From Symbiodinium natans (lineage: Eukaryota; Sar; Dinophyceae; Suessiales; Symbiodiniaceae), in the NCBI GenBank assembly GCA_905221605.1, contig CAJNDS010001666.1:1-11443 (forward strand): a stretch of DNA of 11,443 bases. Reading direction: 5' to 3'. This document shows positions 5,996 to 11,443 of the stretch, in pieces; position 1 is the stretch's first letter; each line of letters opens with the position of its first letter. A program made the position numbers and the translations under genes. The notes beneath the pieces were generated by a model. That model did not search any database. It was not told where the DNA came from and saw only the letters and a list, made by a program, of their open reading frames with translations.

Positions 5996-7257
5996 GTGTT
6001 GGCCTGCAAGAAGAAACCGCAAAGTGTCTTTCCACAATGTGACTAAGTGCGAGCGAAGCGAGCGAAACACCGGAGTGTGTGTTACAATTTTGTGTTGTCA
6101 GAAGCTGTTTTTAAGTGCTTTTTCAAATCTCCGCGCAAAACCTAAAGGATCCTTTGCGAGGCAAGAAACACCCTTGCCTTAATGCTGCAAATGTCCCAAG
6201 CAATGCTCAACAGGTGCCCTCTGGCCCCGGATAACCTTCAACAAGTAACCCCCCAATCGCCAACAGCTTGCCTCAAGTTTGGCAGAAGCACGACTTGCAA
6301 ATGTTCCAAGCATTTGCAGTGTTTATCTTAGTGTTCTCAAAACACATTCGATGCGTGAAATTTGAATGGCTGGCTTGGCTTTGGCTGGCTCCGGTTTTTT
6401 TTTTTTTATTTTCGTGATTTTTAATTTTTTTGAAAAAAATTTTCTGATGAAGCAATTGCTTTGAAACTTTTTGAAAAGTCTCTTACACTGTTGTTTGAAC
6501 GAAAATTAAATGCAGAATCAGACGAGTCTAACTGTGTTATTCATCGATCGATTGCGCGCAAGGCCAAACCGAAGTTCAAAAACATGCCAAGTGTTTTCCA
6601 CAATAAGGGGAGTGTGTGTTGCTTTTTTTTGTGTTATCAGAGCTATTTTTGTGTTTTTAAGTTTTTTTAAATTTTTTAAGATTTTTCCAATAAATTTCTA
6701 AGAAAGCTTCGAAGCAATTAAGTCAAGTGTGTTCAGTGTCAAGTGTGGTAAGTGTCGCTCTGTCCAAACAAGTGAGATTCAGTCAAAGTGTTTCAAGTTT
6801 TTTGGTTCGTTCAGAGTAAGTTGGAGTTTTGAAGTGTTTCAAGGGTTTGTTGAGTTTGACTGGAGTGTTTTGTAAGGTTGCATAAGCAGAGCAGAGATAT
6901 AAAAGAGTGCGAGAGAGAGTAAGAGAGTGTGAGAGAGTGAGATCTTGCAAAGAGTCCGAAACTTTGACAAAGTTGTCTTGAAAGCCCAAAAGAGCTTGTT
7001 TTTGGCAAACCTCTAAAGAGAACATGACATGTGTCGCTTGAACTTGTTTAGGAGAAGTATGACATGTTTTGGTTGGACTTGCGTTTGGATTTGTGAGCTT
7101 GGATTGAACTGCTTGAGCATGTTGTTTTTGAACCTTGTGACCAAGACATGCATTAGAGCTTGCTTTGCGTGTGTGCATCACGTTTTTTTATGGGCTGTTT
7201 TTCGCTTGTCTTGTTGTTTTGAATCTCGTTCGAAGTCAATCATCAGCCTTCAACAAA
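5996..7257. other. 1.26-kb block spacer, copy 2; no gene recognised
   Basis: Copy of 1432-2701 with the T13 run at 6395-6407, a GA tract at 6904-6940 and the array-flank relic at 6941-6960. Compared with copy 1 it lacks TTCCAGTGTT near 6240. The open frames of copy 1 recur here only because the DNA is duplicated; nothing resembles a known protein or RNA. Confidence 0.7.
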
Positions 7258-7330
7258 TTCCGCCACCGGGACTCGAACCCAGGTCGCTCGGGTGAGGGCC
7301 GAGTATCCTAACCAGCTAGACTATAGCGGA
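7258..7330 (-). tRNA. tRNA-Glu(CTC) unit 16, full length
   Basis: Positional partner of damaged unit 1, but a complete 72-nt body plus A73. The T stem CTGGG/CCCGG has one U-G; the other stems are as in unit 3. C33. The following spacer (GCAAAGAG, CCAAGAC) is like that after units 3 and 18 rather than that after unit 1, so this position was probably replaced by gene conversion or unequal exchange. Confidence 0.9.
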
Positions 7331-7472
7331 TCTTGCAAAGAGTCCGAAGCTTGTTAACTTTATTTCAACCATCCAAGACTTCGCCCACAACCGAGGCTCT
7401 GCGATCTCGTTCGGAGTACTTTTAGATGGTGTTTTGAATCTCGTTCGGAGTCAATCATCGGCCTTCAACAAA

Positions 7473-7524
7473 TTCCGCCACCGGGACTCGAACCCGTCGC
7501 TCGGGTGAGCCAGCTAGTAGCAGA
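7473..7524 (-). pseudogene. tRNA-Glu unit 17, 51-bp mini copy
   Basis: Same internal deletion as unit 2 and identical in body: paired acceptor strands and T loop, no anticodon. Confidence 0.9.
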
Positions 7525-7647
7525 TCTTGCAATGAGTCCGAAGCTTGTGAACTTTACTTCAACCATCCAGACTTGGCCCACAACAAACCAGGCTCTGCGA
7601 TCGTTCGGAGTACTTTTAGATGGTGTTTGAATCTCGCCTTCAACAAA

Positions 7648-7720
7648 TTCCGCCACCGTGACTCGAACCCGGGTCGCTCGGGTGAGGGCCGAGTATCCTA
7701 ACCAGCTAGACTATAGCGGA
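7648..7720 (-). tRNA. tRNA-Glu(CTC) unit 18, full length with a T-stem mismatch
   Basis: Partner of unit 3. One substitution makes T-stem pair 52-62 G-A (CCGGG against CACGG) and alters the B box. Other stems intact, C33. Confidence 0.83.
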
Positions 7721-7865
7721 TCTTGCAAAGAGTCCGAAGCTTGTTAACTTTATTTCAACCATCCAAGAATTCGCCCACAACCGAGGCTCTGCGATCTCGT
7801 TCGGAGTACTTTTAGATGGTGTTTTGAATCTCGTTCGGAGTCAATCATCGGCCTTCAATAACAAA

Positions 7866-7938
7866 TTCCGCCACCGGGACTCGAACCCGGGTCGCTCGGG
7901 TGAGGGTCGAGTATCCTAACCAGCTAGACTATAGCGGA
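7866..7938 (-). tRNA. tRNA-Glu(CTC) unit 19, full length with A31-C39 mismatch
   Basis: Partner of unit 4. The last anticodon-stem pair is A-C (CTCGA against CCGAG). Acceptor, D and T arms pair. C33. Confidence 0.84.
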
Positions 7939-8065
7939 TCTTGCAATGAGTCCGAAGCTTGTTCACTTTACTTCAACCATCCAGACTTCTCCCACAACCG
8001 AGGCTCTGCGATCTCGTTCGGAGTGCTTTTAGATGGTGTTTTGAATCTTCTTTGGAGTCAACCGT

Positions 8066-8121
8066 CGGGTCGCTCGGGTGAGGGCCGAGTATCCTGTCCT
8101 AACCAGCTAGACTATAGCGGA
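8066..8121 (-). pseudogene. tRNA-Glu unit 20, 5' fragment with 5-bp D-arm insertion
   Basis: Same 3' breakpoint as unit 5, plus a 5-bp duplication in the D arm (plus strand ATCCTGTCCTAACC), which disrupts the A box. The same insertion is at 9524-9579. Confidence 0.9.
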
Positions 8122-8247
8122 TCTTGCAATGAGTCCGAAGCTTGTTAATTTTACTTCAACCATCCAGACTTCGCCCACAACCGAGGCTCTGCGATCTCGT
8201 TCGGAGTGCTTTTAGATGGTGTTTTGAATCTTTTTGGAGTCAACCGT

Positions 8248-8298
8248 CGGGTCGCTCGGGTGAGGGCCGAGTATCCTAACCAGCTAGACTATAGCGGA
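8248..8298 (-). pseudogene. tRNA-Glu unit 21, 5' fragment
   Basis: Same 51-bp fragment as unit 6, without T arm or 3' acceptor. Confidence 0.9.
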
Positions 8299-8414
8299 TC
8301 TTGCAATGAGTCCGAAGCTTGTGAACTTTAGACTTGGCCCACAACACAAACCAAGGCTCTGCGATCTCGTTCGGAGTACTTTTAGATGGTGTTTTGAATC
8401 TCGCCTTCAACAAA

Positions 8415-8493
8415 TTCCGCCGCCGGGACTCGAACCCGAACCCGGGTTGCTCGGGTGAGGGCCGAGAATCCTGACCAGCTAGACGATAGCGGA
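8415..8493 (-). tRNA. tRNA-Glu(CTC)-like unit 22, 78-bp form
   Basis: Carries the 6-nt T-arm duplication, acceptor A7-C66 mismatch and C at position 9. Anticodon loop CCCTCAC. Function uncertain. Confidence 0.65.
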
Positions 8494-8637
8494 TCTTGCA
8501 ATGAGTCCGAAGCTTGTTAACTTTACTTCAACCATCCAGACTTCGCCCACAACCGAGGCTCTGCGATCTCGTTCGGAGTACTTTTAGATGGTGTTTTGAA
8601 TCTCGTTCGGAGTCAATCATTGGCTTTCAATAACAAA

Positions 8638-8710
8638 TTCCACCACCGGGACTCGAACCCGGGTCGCTCGGGTGAGGGCCGAGTATCCTAACCAGCTAGA
8701 CTATAGCGGA
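8638..8710 (-). tRNA. tRNA-Glu(CTC) unit 23, full length
   Basis: Partner of unit 8 but with a complete acceptor, TCCGCTA pairing with TGGTGGA (G4-U69 and U6-G67 wobbles). D, anticodon and T arms perfect; A73; C33. One of the better copies. Confidence 0.88.
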
Positions 8711-8930
8711 TCTTGCAATGAGTCCGAAGCTTGTTCACTTTACTTCAACCATCCAGACTTCGCCCACAACCGAGGCTCTGTTCGGAGTGCTTGCAATGAG
8801 TCCGAAGCTTGTTAACTTTTCTTCAACCATCCAGACTTGGCCCACAACAAACCAAGGCTCTGCGATCTCGTTCGAGTACTTTTAGATGTATTTGAATCTT
8901 GTTCGGAGTCAATCATCGGCCTTCAACAAA

Positions 8931-8982
8931 TTCCGCCACCGGGACTCGAACCCGTCGCTCGGGGGAGCCAGCTAGTAGCAGA
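8931..8982 (-). pseudogene. tRNA-Glu unit 24, 51-bp mini copy
   Basis: Same deletion as unit 2 with one extra substitution (plus strand GGGGGAG for GGGTGAG). T loop and acceptor strands kept. Confidence 0.9.
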
Positions 8983-9105
8983 TCTTGCAATGAGTCCGAA
9001 GCTTGTGAACTTTACTTCAACCATCCAGACTTGGCCCACAACAAACCAGGCTCTGCGATCGTTCGGAGTACTTTTAGATGCTGTTTGAATCTCGCCTTCA
9101 ACAAA

Positions 9106-9178
9106 TTCCGCCACCGGGACTCGAACCCGGGTCGCTCGGGTGAGGGCCGAGTATCCTAACCAGCTAGACTATAGCGGA
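9106..9178 (-). tRNA. tRNA-Glu(CTC) unit 25, full length, no stem mismatch
   Basis: Body identical to unit 3: all stems paired, anticodon CTC, C33, A73. Unit 10, its block 1 partner, carries the G31-G39 mismatch that is absent here. Confidence 0.92.
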
Positions 9179-9323
9179 TCTTGCAAAGAGTCCGAAGCTT
9201 GTTAACTGTATTTCAACCATCCAAGACTTCGCCCACAACCGAGGCTCTGCGATCTCGTTCGGAGTACTTTTAGATGGTGTTTTGAATCTCGTTCGGAGTC
9301 AATCATCGGCCTTCAATAACAAA

Positions 9324-9396
9324 TTCCGCCACCGGGACTCGAACCCGGGTCGCTCGGGTGAGGGCTGAGTATCCTAACCAGCTAGACTATAGCGGA
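9324..9396 (-). tRNA. tRNA-Glu(CTC) unit 26, full length with A30-C40 mismatch
   Basis: Partner of unit 11 with the same anticodon-stem mismatch (CTCAG). Other arms intact, C33. Confidence 0.84.
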
Positions 9397-9523
9397 TCTT
9401 GCAATGAGTCCGAAGCTTGTTAACTTTTCTTCAACCATCCAGACTTCTCCCACAACCGAGGCTCTGCGATCTCGTTCGGAGTGCTTTTAGATGGTGTTTT
9501 GAATCTTCTTTGGAGTCAACCGT

Positions 9524-9579
9524 CGGGTCGCTCGGGTGAGGGCCGAGTATCCTGTCCTAACCAGCTAGACTATAGCGGA
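9524..9579 (-). pseudogene. tRNA-Glu unit 27, 5' fragment with 5-bp D-arm insertion
   Basis: As unit 20, including the 5-bp duplication, which block 1 copies lack; the insertion therefore spread within block 2 after the blocks separated. Confidence 0.9.
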
Positions 9580-9706
9580 TCTTGCAATGAGTCCGAAGCT
9601 TGTTAATTTTGCTTCAACCATCCAGAATTCGCCCACAACCGAGGCTCTGCGATCTCGTTCGGAGTGCTTTTAGATGGTGTTTTGAATCTTTTTTGGAGTC
9701 AACCGT

Positions 9707-9757
9707 CGGGTCGCTCGGGTGAGGGCCGAGTATCCTAACCAGCTAGACTATAGCGGA
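9707..9757 (-). pseudogene. tRNA-Glu unit 28, 5' fragment
   Basis: Same 51-bp fragment as unit 6. The adjoining 5' flank carries a substitution (GAGTCAGAAG). Confidence 0.9.
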
Positions 9758-9871
9758 TCTTGCAATGAGTCAGAAGCTTGTGAACTTTAGACTTGGCCCA
9801 CAACAAACCAAGGCTCTGCGATCTCGTTCGGAGTACTTTTAGATGGTGTTTTGAATCTCGCCTTCAACAAA

Positions 9872-9950
9872 TTCCTCCGCCGGGACTCGAACCCGAACCC
9901 GGGTTGCTCGGGTGAGGGCCGAGAATCCTGACCAGCTAGACGATAGCGGA
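9872..9950 (-). tRNA. tRNA-Glu(CTC)-like unit 29, 78-bp form with damaged acceptor
   Basis: 6-nt T-arm duplication; acceptor TCCGCTA against CGGAGGA has mismatches at pairs 4-69 and 7-66. C at position 9. Probably non-functional. Confidence 0.6.
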
Positions 9951-10001
9951 TCTTGCAATGAGTCCGAAGCTTGTTAACTTTACTTCAACCATCCACAACC
10001 G

Positions 10002-10074
10002 ATCCGCCACCGGGACTCGAACCCGGGTCGCTCGGGTGAGGGCCAAGTATCCTAACCTGCTAGACTATAGCGGA
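10002..10074 (-). tRNA. tRNA-Glu(CTC) unit 30, full length, unusual flank
   Basis: Partner of unit 15, with the same shortened 3' flank (discriminator would be U, no TTT), anticodon stem CTTGG with a U-G pair and D loop AGCAGGTTA; position 9 is A as in the standard copies. C33. It is the first array unit of block 2 in transcription order. Confidence 0.8.
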
Positions 10075-10183
10075 TCTTGCAATGAGTCCGAAGCTTGTTA
10101 ACTTTACTTCAACCCCACAACCGAGGCTCTGCGATCTCGTTCGGAGTATTTTTTCAGATGGTGTTTTTGAATCTCGTTCGGAG

Positions 10184-10246
10184 TAGAGTGAGAGAGTGAG
10201 AGTGAGAGTGAGAGTGAATCTCGTATGGACAGAGTGAGAGTGAGGG
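10184..10246. repeat. (GAGAGT)n simple repeat closing block 2
   Basis: Same tract as 5622-5648 with one more 6-bp unit, followed beyond the block end by a further GAGAGTGAGGG stretch (10234-10246). Confidence 0.75.
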
Positions 10247-10259
10247 TGGAATATCGATC

Positions 10260-10357
10260 GGAGTACTTTTAGATCCTAGATGGTGTTTTGAATCTTGTTC
10301 GGAGTACTGTTTTCAAGTACTCCGAGCCCGACTCAAAACGCCGTCTAAAAGTACTCC
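10260..10357. repeat. Inverted repeat (fold-back) made of two opposed spacer motifs
   Basis: The left arm (10260-10308) is a plus-sense copy of the dispersed motif and the right arm (10316-10357) a minus-sense copy, separated by GTTTTCA. AGTACTCC and GGAGTACT ends pair perfectly at both the tip and the base; the left arm has a 7-bp insertion (CCTAGAT) and the arms carry a few mismatches. A transcript would form a hairpin with about 40-bp arms. Confidence 0.82.
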
Positions 10358-10394
10358 GAATGAGATCCAAAACATCGAAGAATATTCCCAAACG

Positions 10395-10416
10395 TCTCTC
10401 TCTCTCTCTCTCTCTC
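10395..10416. repeat. (TC)11 microsatellite
   Basis: Uninterrupted TC dinucleotide tract in the 3' flank of tRNA-His. Confidence 0.9.
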
Positions 10417-10420
10417 ACAC

Positions 10421-10424
10421 AAAA
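10421..10424 (-). terminator. Pol III-type T4 after tRNA-His
   Basis: AAAA on the plus strand is TTTT directly after the tRNA-His discriminator. Confidence 0.7.
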
Positions 10425-10496
10425 TGTCCCCACCAGGAGTCGAACCTGGGTTGTCGCGGCCACACCGCGACGTCCTAACCACTAGACGATAAGGAC
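10425..10496 (-). tRNA. tRNA-His(GTG)
   Basis: A 71-nt body plus A73. Acceptor GTCCTTA pairs with TGGGGAC (two G-U). D arm GTCT/GGAC. Anticodon stem TCGCG/CGCGA encloses GTGTGGC: anticodon GTG with U33. T arm CCAGG/CCTGG, loop TTCGACT. The base 5' of G1 is A, so the G-1 needed by HisRS is not encoded and would have to be added after transcription, as eukaryotic Thg1 does. No CCA. Only TTT separates tRNA-Pro, upstream on the same strand, from a joint transcript. Confidence 0.95.
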
Positions 10497-10652
10497 TCTG
10501 AACATGTTTTTCTCGTCTTGATCCCATTGGGCAAAGCCATGCCACGGGTTGCAGTTCACATGCGGAATTTGTGGGTCATGTGGTGGGTGTCAGTGGCAGG
10601 CCAGATGTGGTTAAAGCTCTGTCAGCTACCAGTGTTTGGTTGGGCTGGCAAA
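10497..10652. other. Spacer between tRNA-His and tRNA-Pro; no gene seen
   Basis: No second tRNA, repeat or credible coding frame. The minus strand has no T4 here, so transcription starting at tRNA-Pro would meet its first T4 only after tRNA-His. Confidence 0.55.
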
Positions 10653-10724
10653 GGGCTGTTCTGGGAATTGAACCCAGGACCTCTCGCACCCGAAGCGAGA
10701 ATCATGCCACTAGACCAAACAGCC
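10653..10724 (-). tRNA. tRNA-Pro(CGG)
   Basis: A 71-nt body with discriminator C73, usual for eukaryotic proline tRNA. Acceptor GGCTGTT pairs perfectly with AACAGCC. The anticodon stem CTCGC/GCGAG encloses TTCGGGT: anticodon CGG, U33, G37. T arm CTGGG/CCCAG, loop TTCAATT. No intron or CCA. The 3' flank is CTTTG, TTT only. Confidence 0.95.
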
Positions 10725-10910
10725 AGTGGCATTGCTGGCTCACCAAGACAAACCCAAGACAACAGCCAATGCACTGCTGACTCAGAACGACAAACACAAA
10801 GCATGGCTGCTTGTCTTAAACAACTTTGCGAAAAGCACAAGGTGTTGCACAGCTCTCACACACAAAACATGCCTTGTAGGACTTACAGCCTATGAGGCAC
10901 ATTGTGAAAA
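10725..10910. other. Spacer between tRNA-Pro and tRNA-Ile; no gene seen
   Basis: CA-rich single-copy DNA that is the 5' flank of tRNA-Pro. Frames crossing it have no recognisable domain. Confidence 0.5.
10907..10910 (-). terminator. Pol III-type T4 after tRNA-Ile
   Basis: AAAA on the plus strand is TTTT directly after the tRNA-Ile discriminator. Confidence 0.7.
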
Positions 10911-10984
10911 TGGTCCCACGCGGGCTCGAACCGCGGACCTTACGGTTATTGGCCGTACGCTCTAACCAACTGAGCTATGAGACC
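10911..10984 (-). tRNA. tRNA-Ile(AAT)
   Basis: A 73-nt body plus A73. Acceptor GGTCTCA pairs with TGGGACC (one U-G). D arm GCTC/GAGC with loop AGTTGGTTA. Anticodon stem TACGG/CCGTA encloses CCAATAA: anticodon AAT, read as IAU in eukaryotes. Position 33 is C instead of the usual U, as in the tRNA-Glu family here. T arm CGCGG/CCGCG, loop TTCGAGC. No intron and no CCA; T4 follows. Identity is clear. Confidence 0.94.
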
Positions 10985-11116
10985 TCTTGCTGCGATCGCA
11001 TGACCTCATGACACCACCGTGAACATGACAAAACACCCTGACCGACCAGACTCAAAACCATCTCAGCACTCCGAACGAGATTCAAAACAATATCTAAATT
11101 TCTGAATCTCGATCGG
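10985..11116. other. Right flank of tRNA-Ile, with a short inverted repeat
   Basis: No gene seen. Contains minus-sense copies of the dispersed motif (CTCAAAACCATCTCAGCACTCC, shortened form, 11051-11072) that lead into the inverted repeat at 11069-11118 and the terminal repeat. Confidence 0.55.
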
Positions 11117-11118
11117 AG
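11069..11118. repeat. Inverted repeat with 16-bp arms
   Basis: CTCCGAACGAGATTCA (11069-11084) opposes TGAATCTCGATCGGAG (11103-11118) with one mismatch and an 18-bp loop. It straddles the start of the right terminal repeat, so in the periodic molecule it lies directly left of base 1. Confidence 0.85.
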
Positions 11119-11443
11119 TACTTTTGGACGGTGTGTCTTGAATCTCGTTCGGAGTATTCTTAGATGGTGCTGGTTCGGAGTACTTTTAGATGGTGTGTCT
11201 TGAATTTCGTTCGGAGTACTTTTAGATGGTGTCTTGCATTTCGTTCGGAGCCATTGCCAGACACAGACGCAGACAGAGAGCGGGAGCAGTGGGCAGAACG
11301 CATTGGTGCGGGAATACACAAGCAAAAGAAGCAAAATTCCACTTCAAAGCAAAAATTTTCAGAAAGAAAATCTCACACCTTGAAGCAACCGCAAAAGGCA
11401 TTAGCACAAGTACACAACCAAAAGAAGCAAAATTCCACTTCAA
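11117..11443. repeat. Terminal direct repeat, right copy
   Basis: Identical to 1-327; see the left copy. It includes the dispersed motif cluster and the start of the 96-bp minisatellite, and runs to the last base of the window. Confidence 0.95.

Larger units (their letters stand above)
7333..8790. repeat. Higher-order repeat unit 2a (about 1,458 bp)
   Basis: Block 2 counterpart of 2774-4232, with Glu units mini, full, full, 5' part, 5' part, 78-bp, full. Its copies recur 1,457-1,459 bp to the right. Confidence 0.9.
8791..9995. repeat. Higher-order repeat unit 2b (about 1,205 bp)
   Basis: Counterpart of 4233-5432. It starts at a tRNA-less junction, with CGAGGCTCTG at 8771-8780 running into TTCGGAGTGC and then TTGCAATGAG at 8791; relative to block 1 a further short stretch of spacer (GCGATCTC type) is lost. 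Confidence 0.88.
5666..10234. repeat. Tandem block 2 (about 4,569 bp)
   Basis: Direct repeat of block 1, abutting it. Differences include the 38 bp present here in tRNA-Trp, a 10-bp deletion in the spacer near 6240, a full-length tRNA-Glu at 7258 in place of the damaged unit 1, a 5-bp insertion in two 5' fragments, and scattered substitutions. Near identity over 4.5 kb points to recent duplication or ongoing homogenisation. Confidence 0.93.

Noticed and set aside
2702-10074. CRISPR-like array (regular repeats with spacers)
   Set aside because: The repeated elements are tRNA genes of 51-79 bp, the spacers are also repetitive and homologous, and the setting is eukaryotic.

Overview
The window reads as eukaryotic nuclear DNA devoted to tRNA genes, with no credible protein-coding gene. 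The eukaryotic assignment rests on tRNAs with A34 anticodons (Val AAC, Ile AAT), no encoded 3' CCA, a tRNA-His without an encoded G-1, short T-runs after several tRNA genes as for RNA polymerase III, internal A/B boxes, and abundant micro- and minisatellites. I cannot name the organism; the base composition is not that of the very AT-rich Entamoeba genomes, although the layout (tandem tRNA units separated by short repeats) resembles their tRNA arrays.

Layout: 1-130 holds short copies of a dispersed spacer motif; 199-473 is a 96-bp minisatellite; 522-838 a (TAC)n-type trinucleotide tract; 855-927 a tRNA-Val(AAC) on the minus strand. Two tandem copies of a 4.5-kb block follow (1140-5665 and 5666-10234). 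Each block contains, on the plus strand, tRNA-Trp(CCA) and tRNA-Ser(GCT), then about 1.25 kb of spacer without a recognisable gene, then 15 tRNA-Glu(CTC)-derived units on the minus strand. tRNA-Trp is broken by a 38-bp deletion in block 1 and intact in block 2. The last kilobase has tRNA-His(GTG), tRNA-Pro(CGG) and tRNA-Ile(AAT), all on the minus strand. The final 327 bases (11117-11443) repeat bases 1-327 exactly, so the whole window is one 11,116-bp period plus an overlap: a tandem repeat unit or a circular molecule.

The 30 Glu-derived units fall into recurring structural classes in a fixed order: 13 full-length or nearly full-length genes, 4 with a 6-nt insertion in the T-arm region (78 bp), 8 that keep only the 5' two thirds (acceptor 5' strand, D arm, anticodon arm), 4 mini copies of 51 bp without the anticodon loop, and 1 damaged copy. 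Inside each block the array is itself a duplicated unit of about 1,459 bp, giving three nested levels of duplication (1.46 kb in 4.5 kb in 11.1 kb).

The most unusual sequence-level facts are that every anticodon loop in the Glu family, and also the tRNA-Ile loop, has C at position 33 where U is nearly universal; that the transcribed strand of both Glu arrays has no run of four T over roughly 3 kb each; and that the array repeatedly encodes 5' tRNA-Glu fragments as DNA units. The tRNA identities are read directly from cloverleaf folding by eye; the functional ideas are inference.
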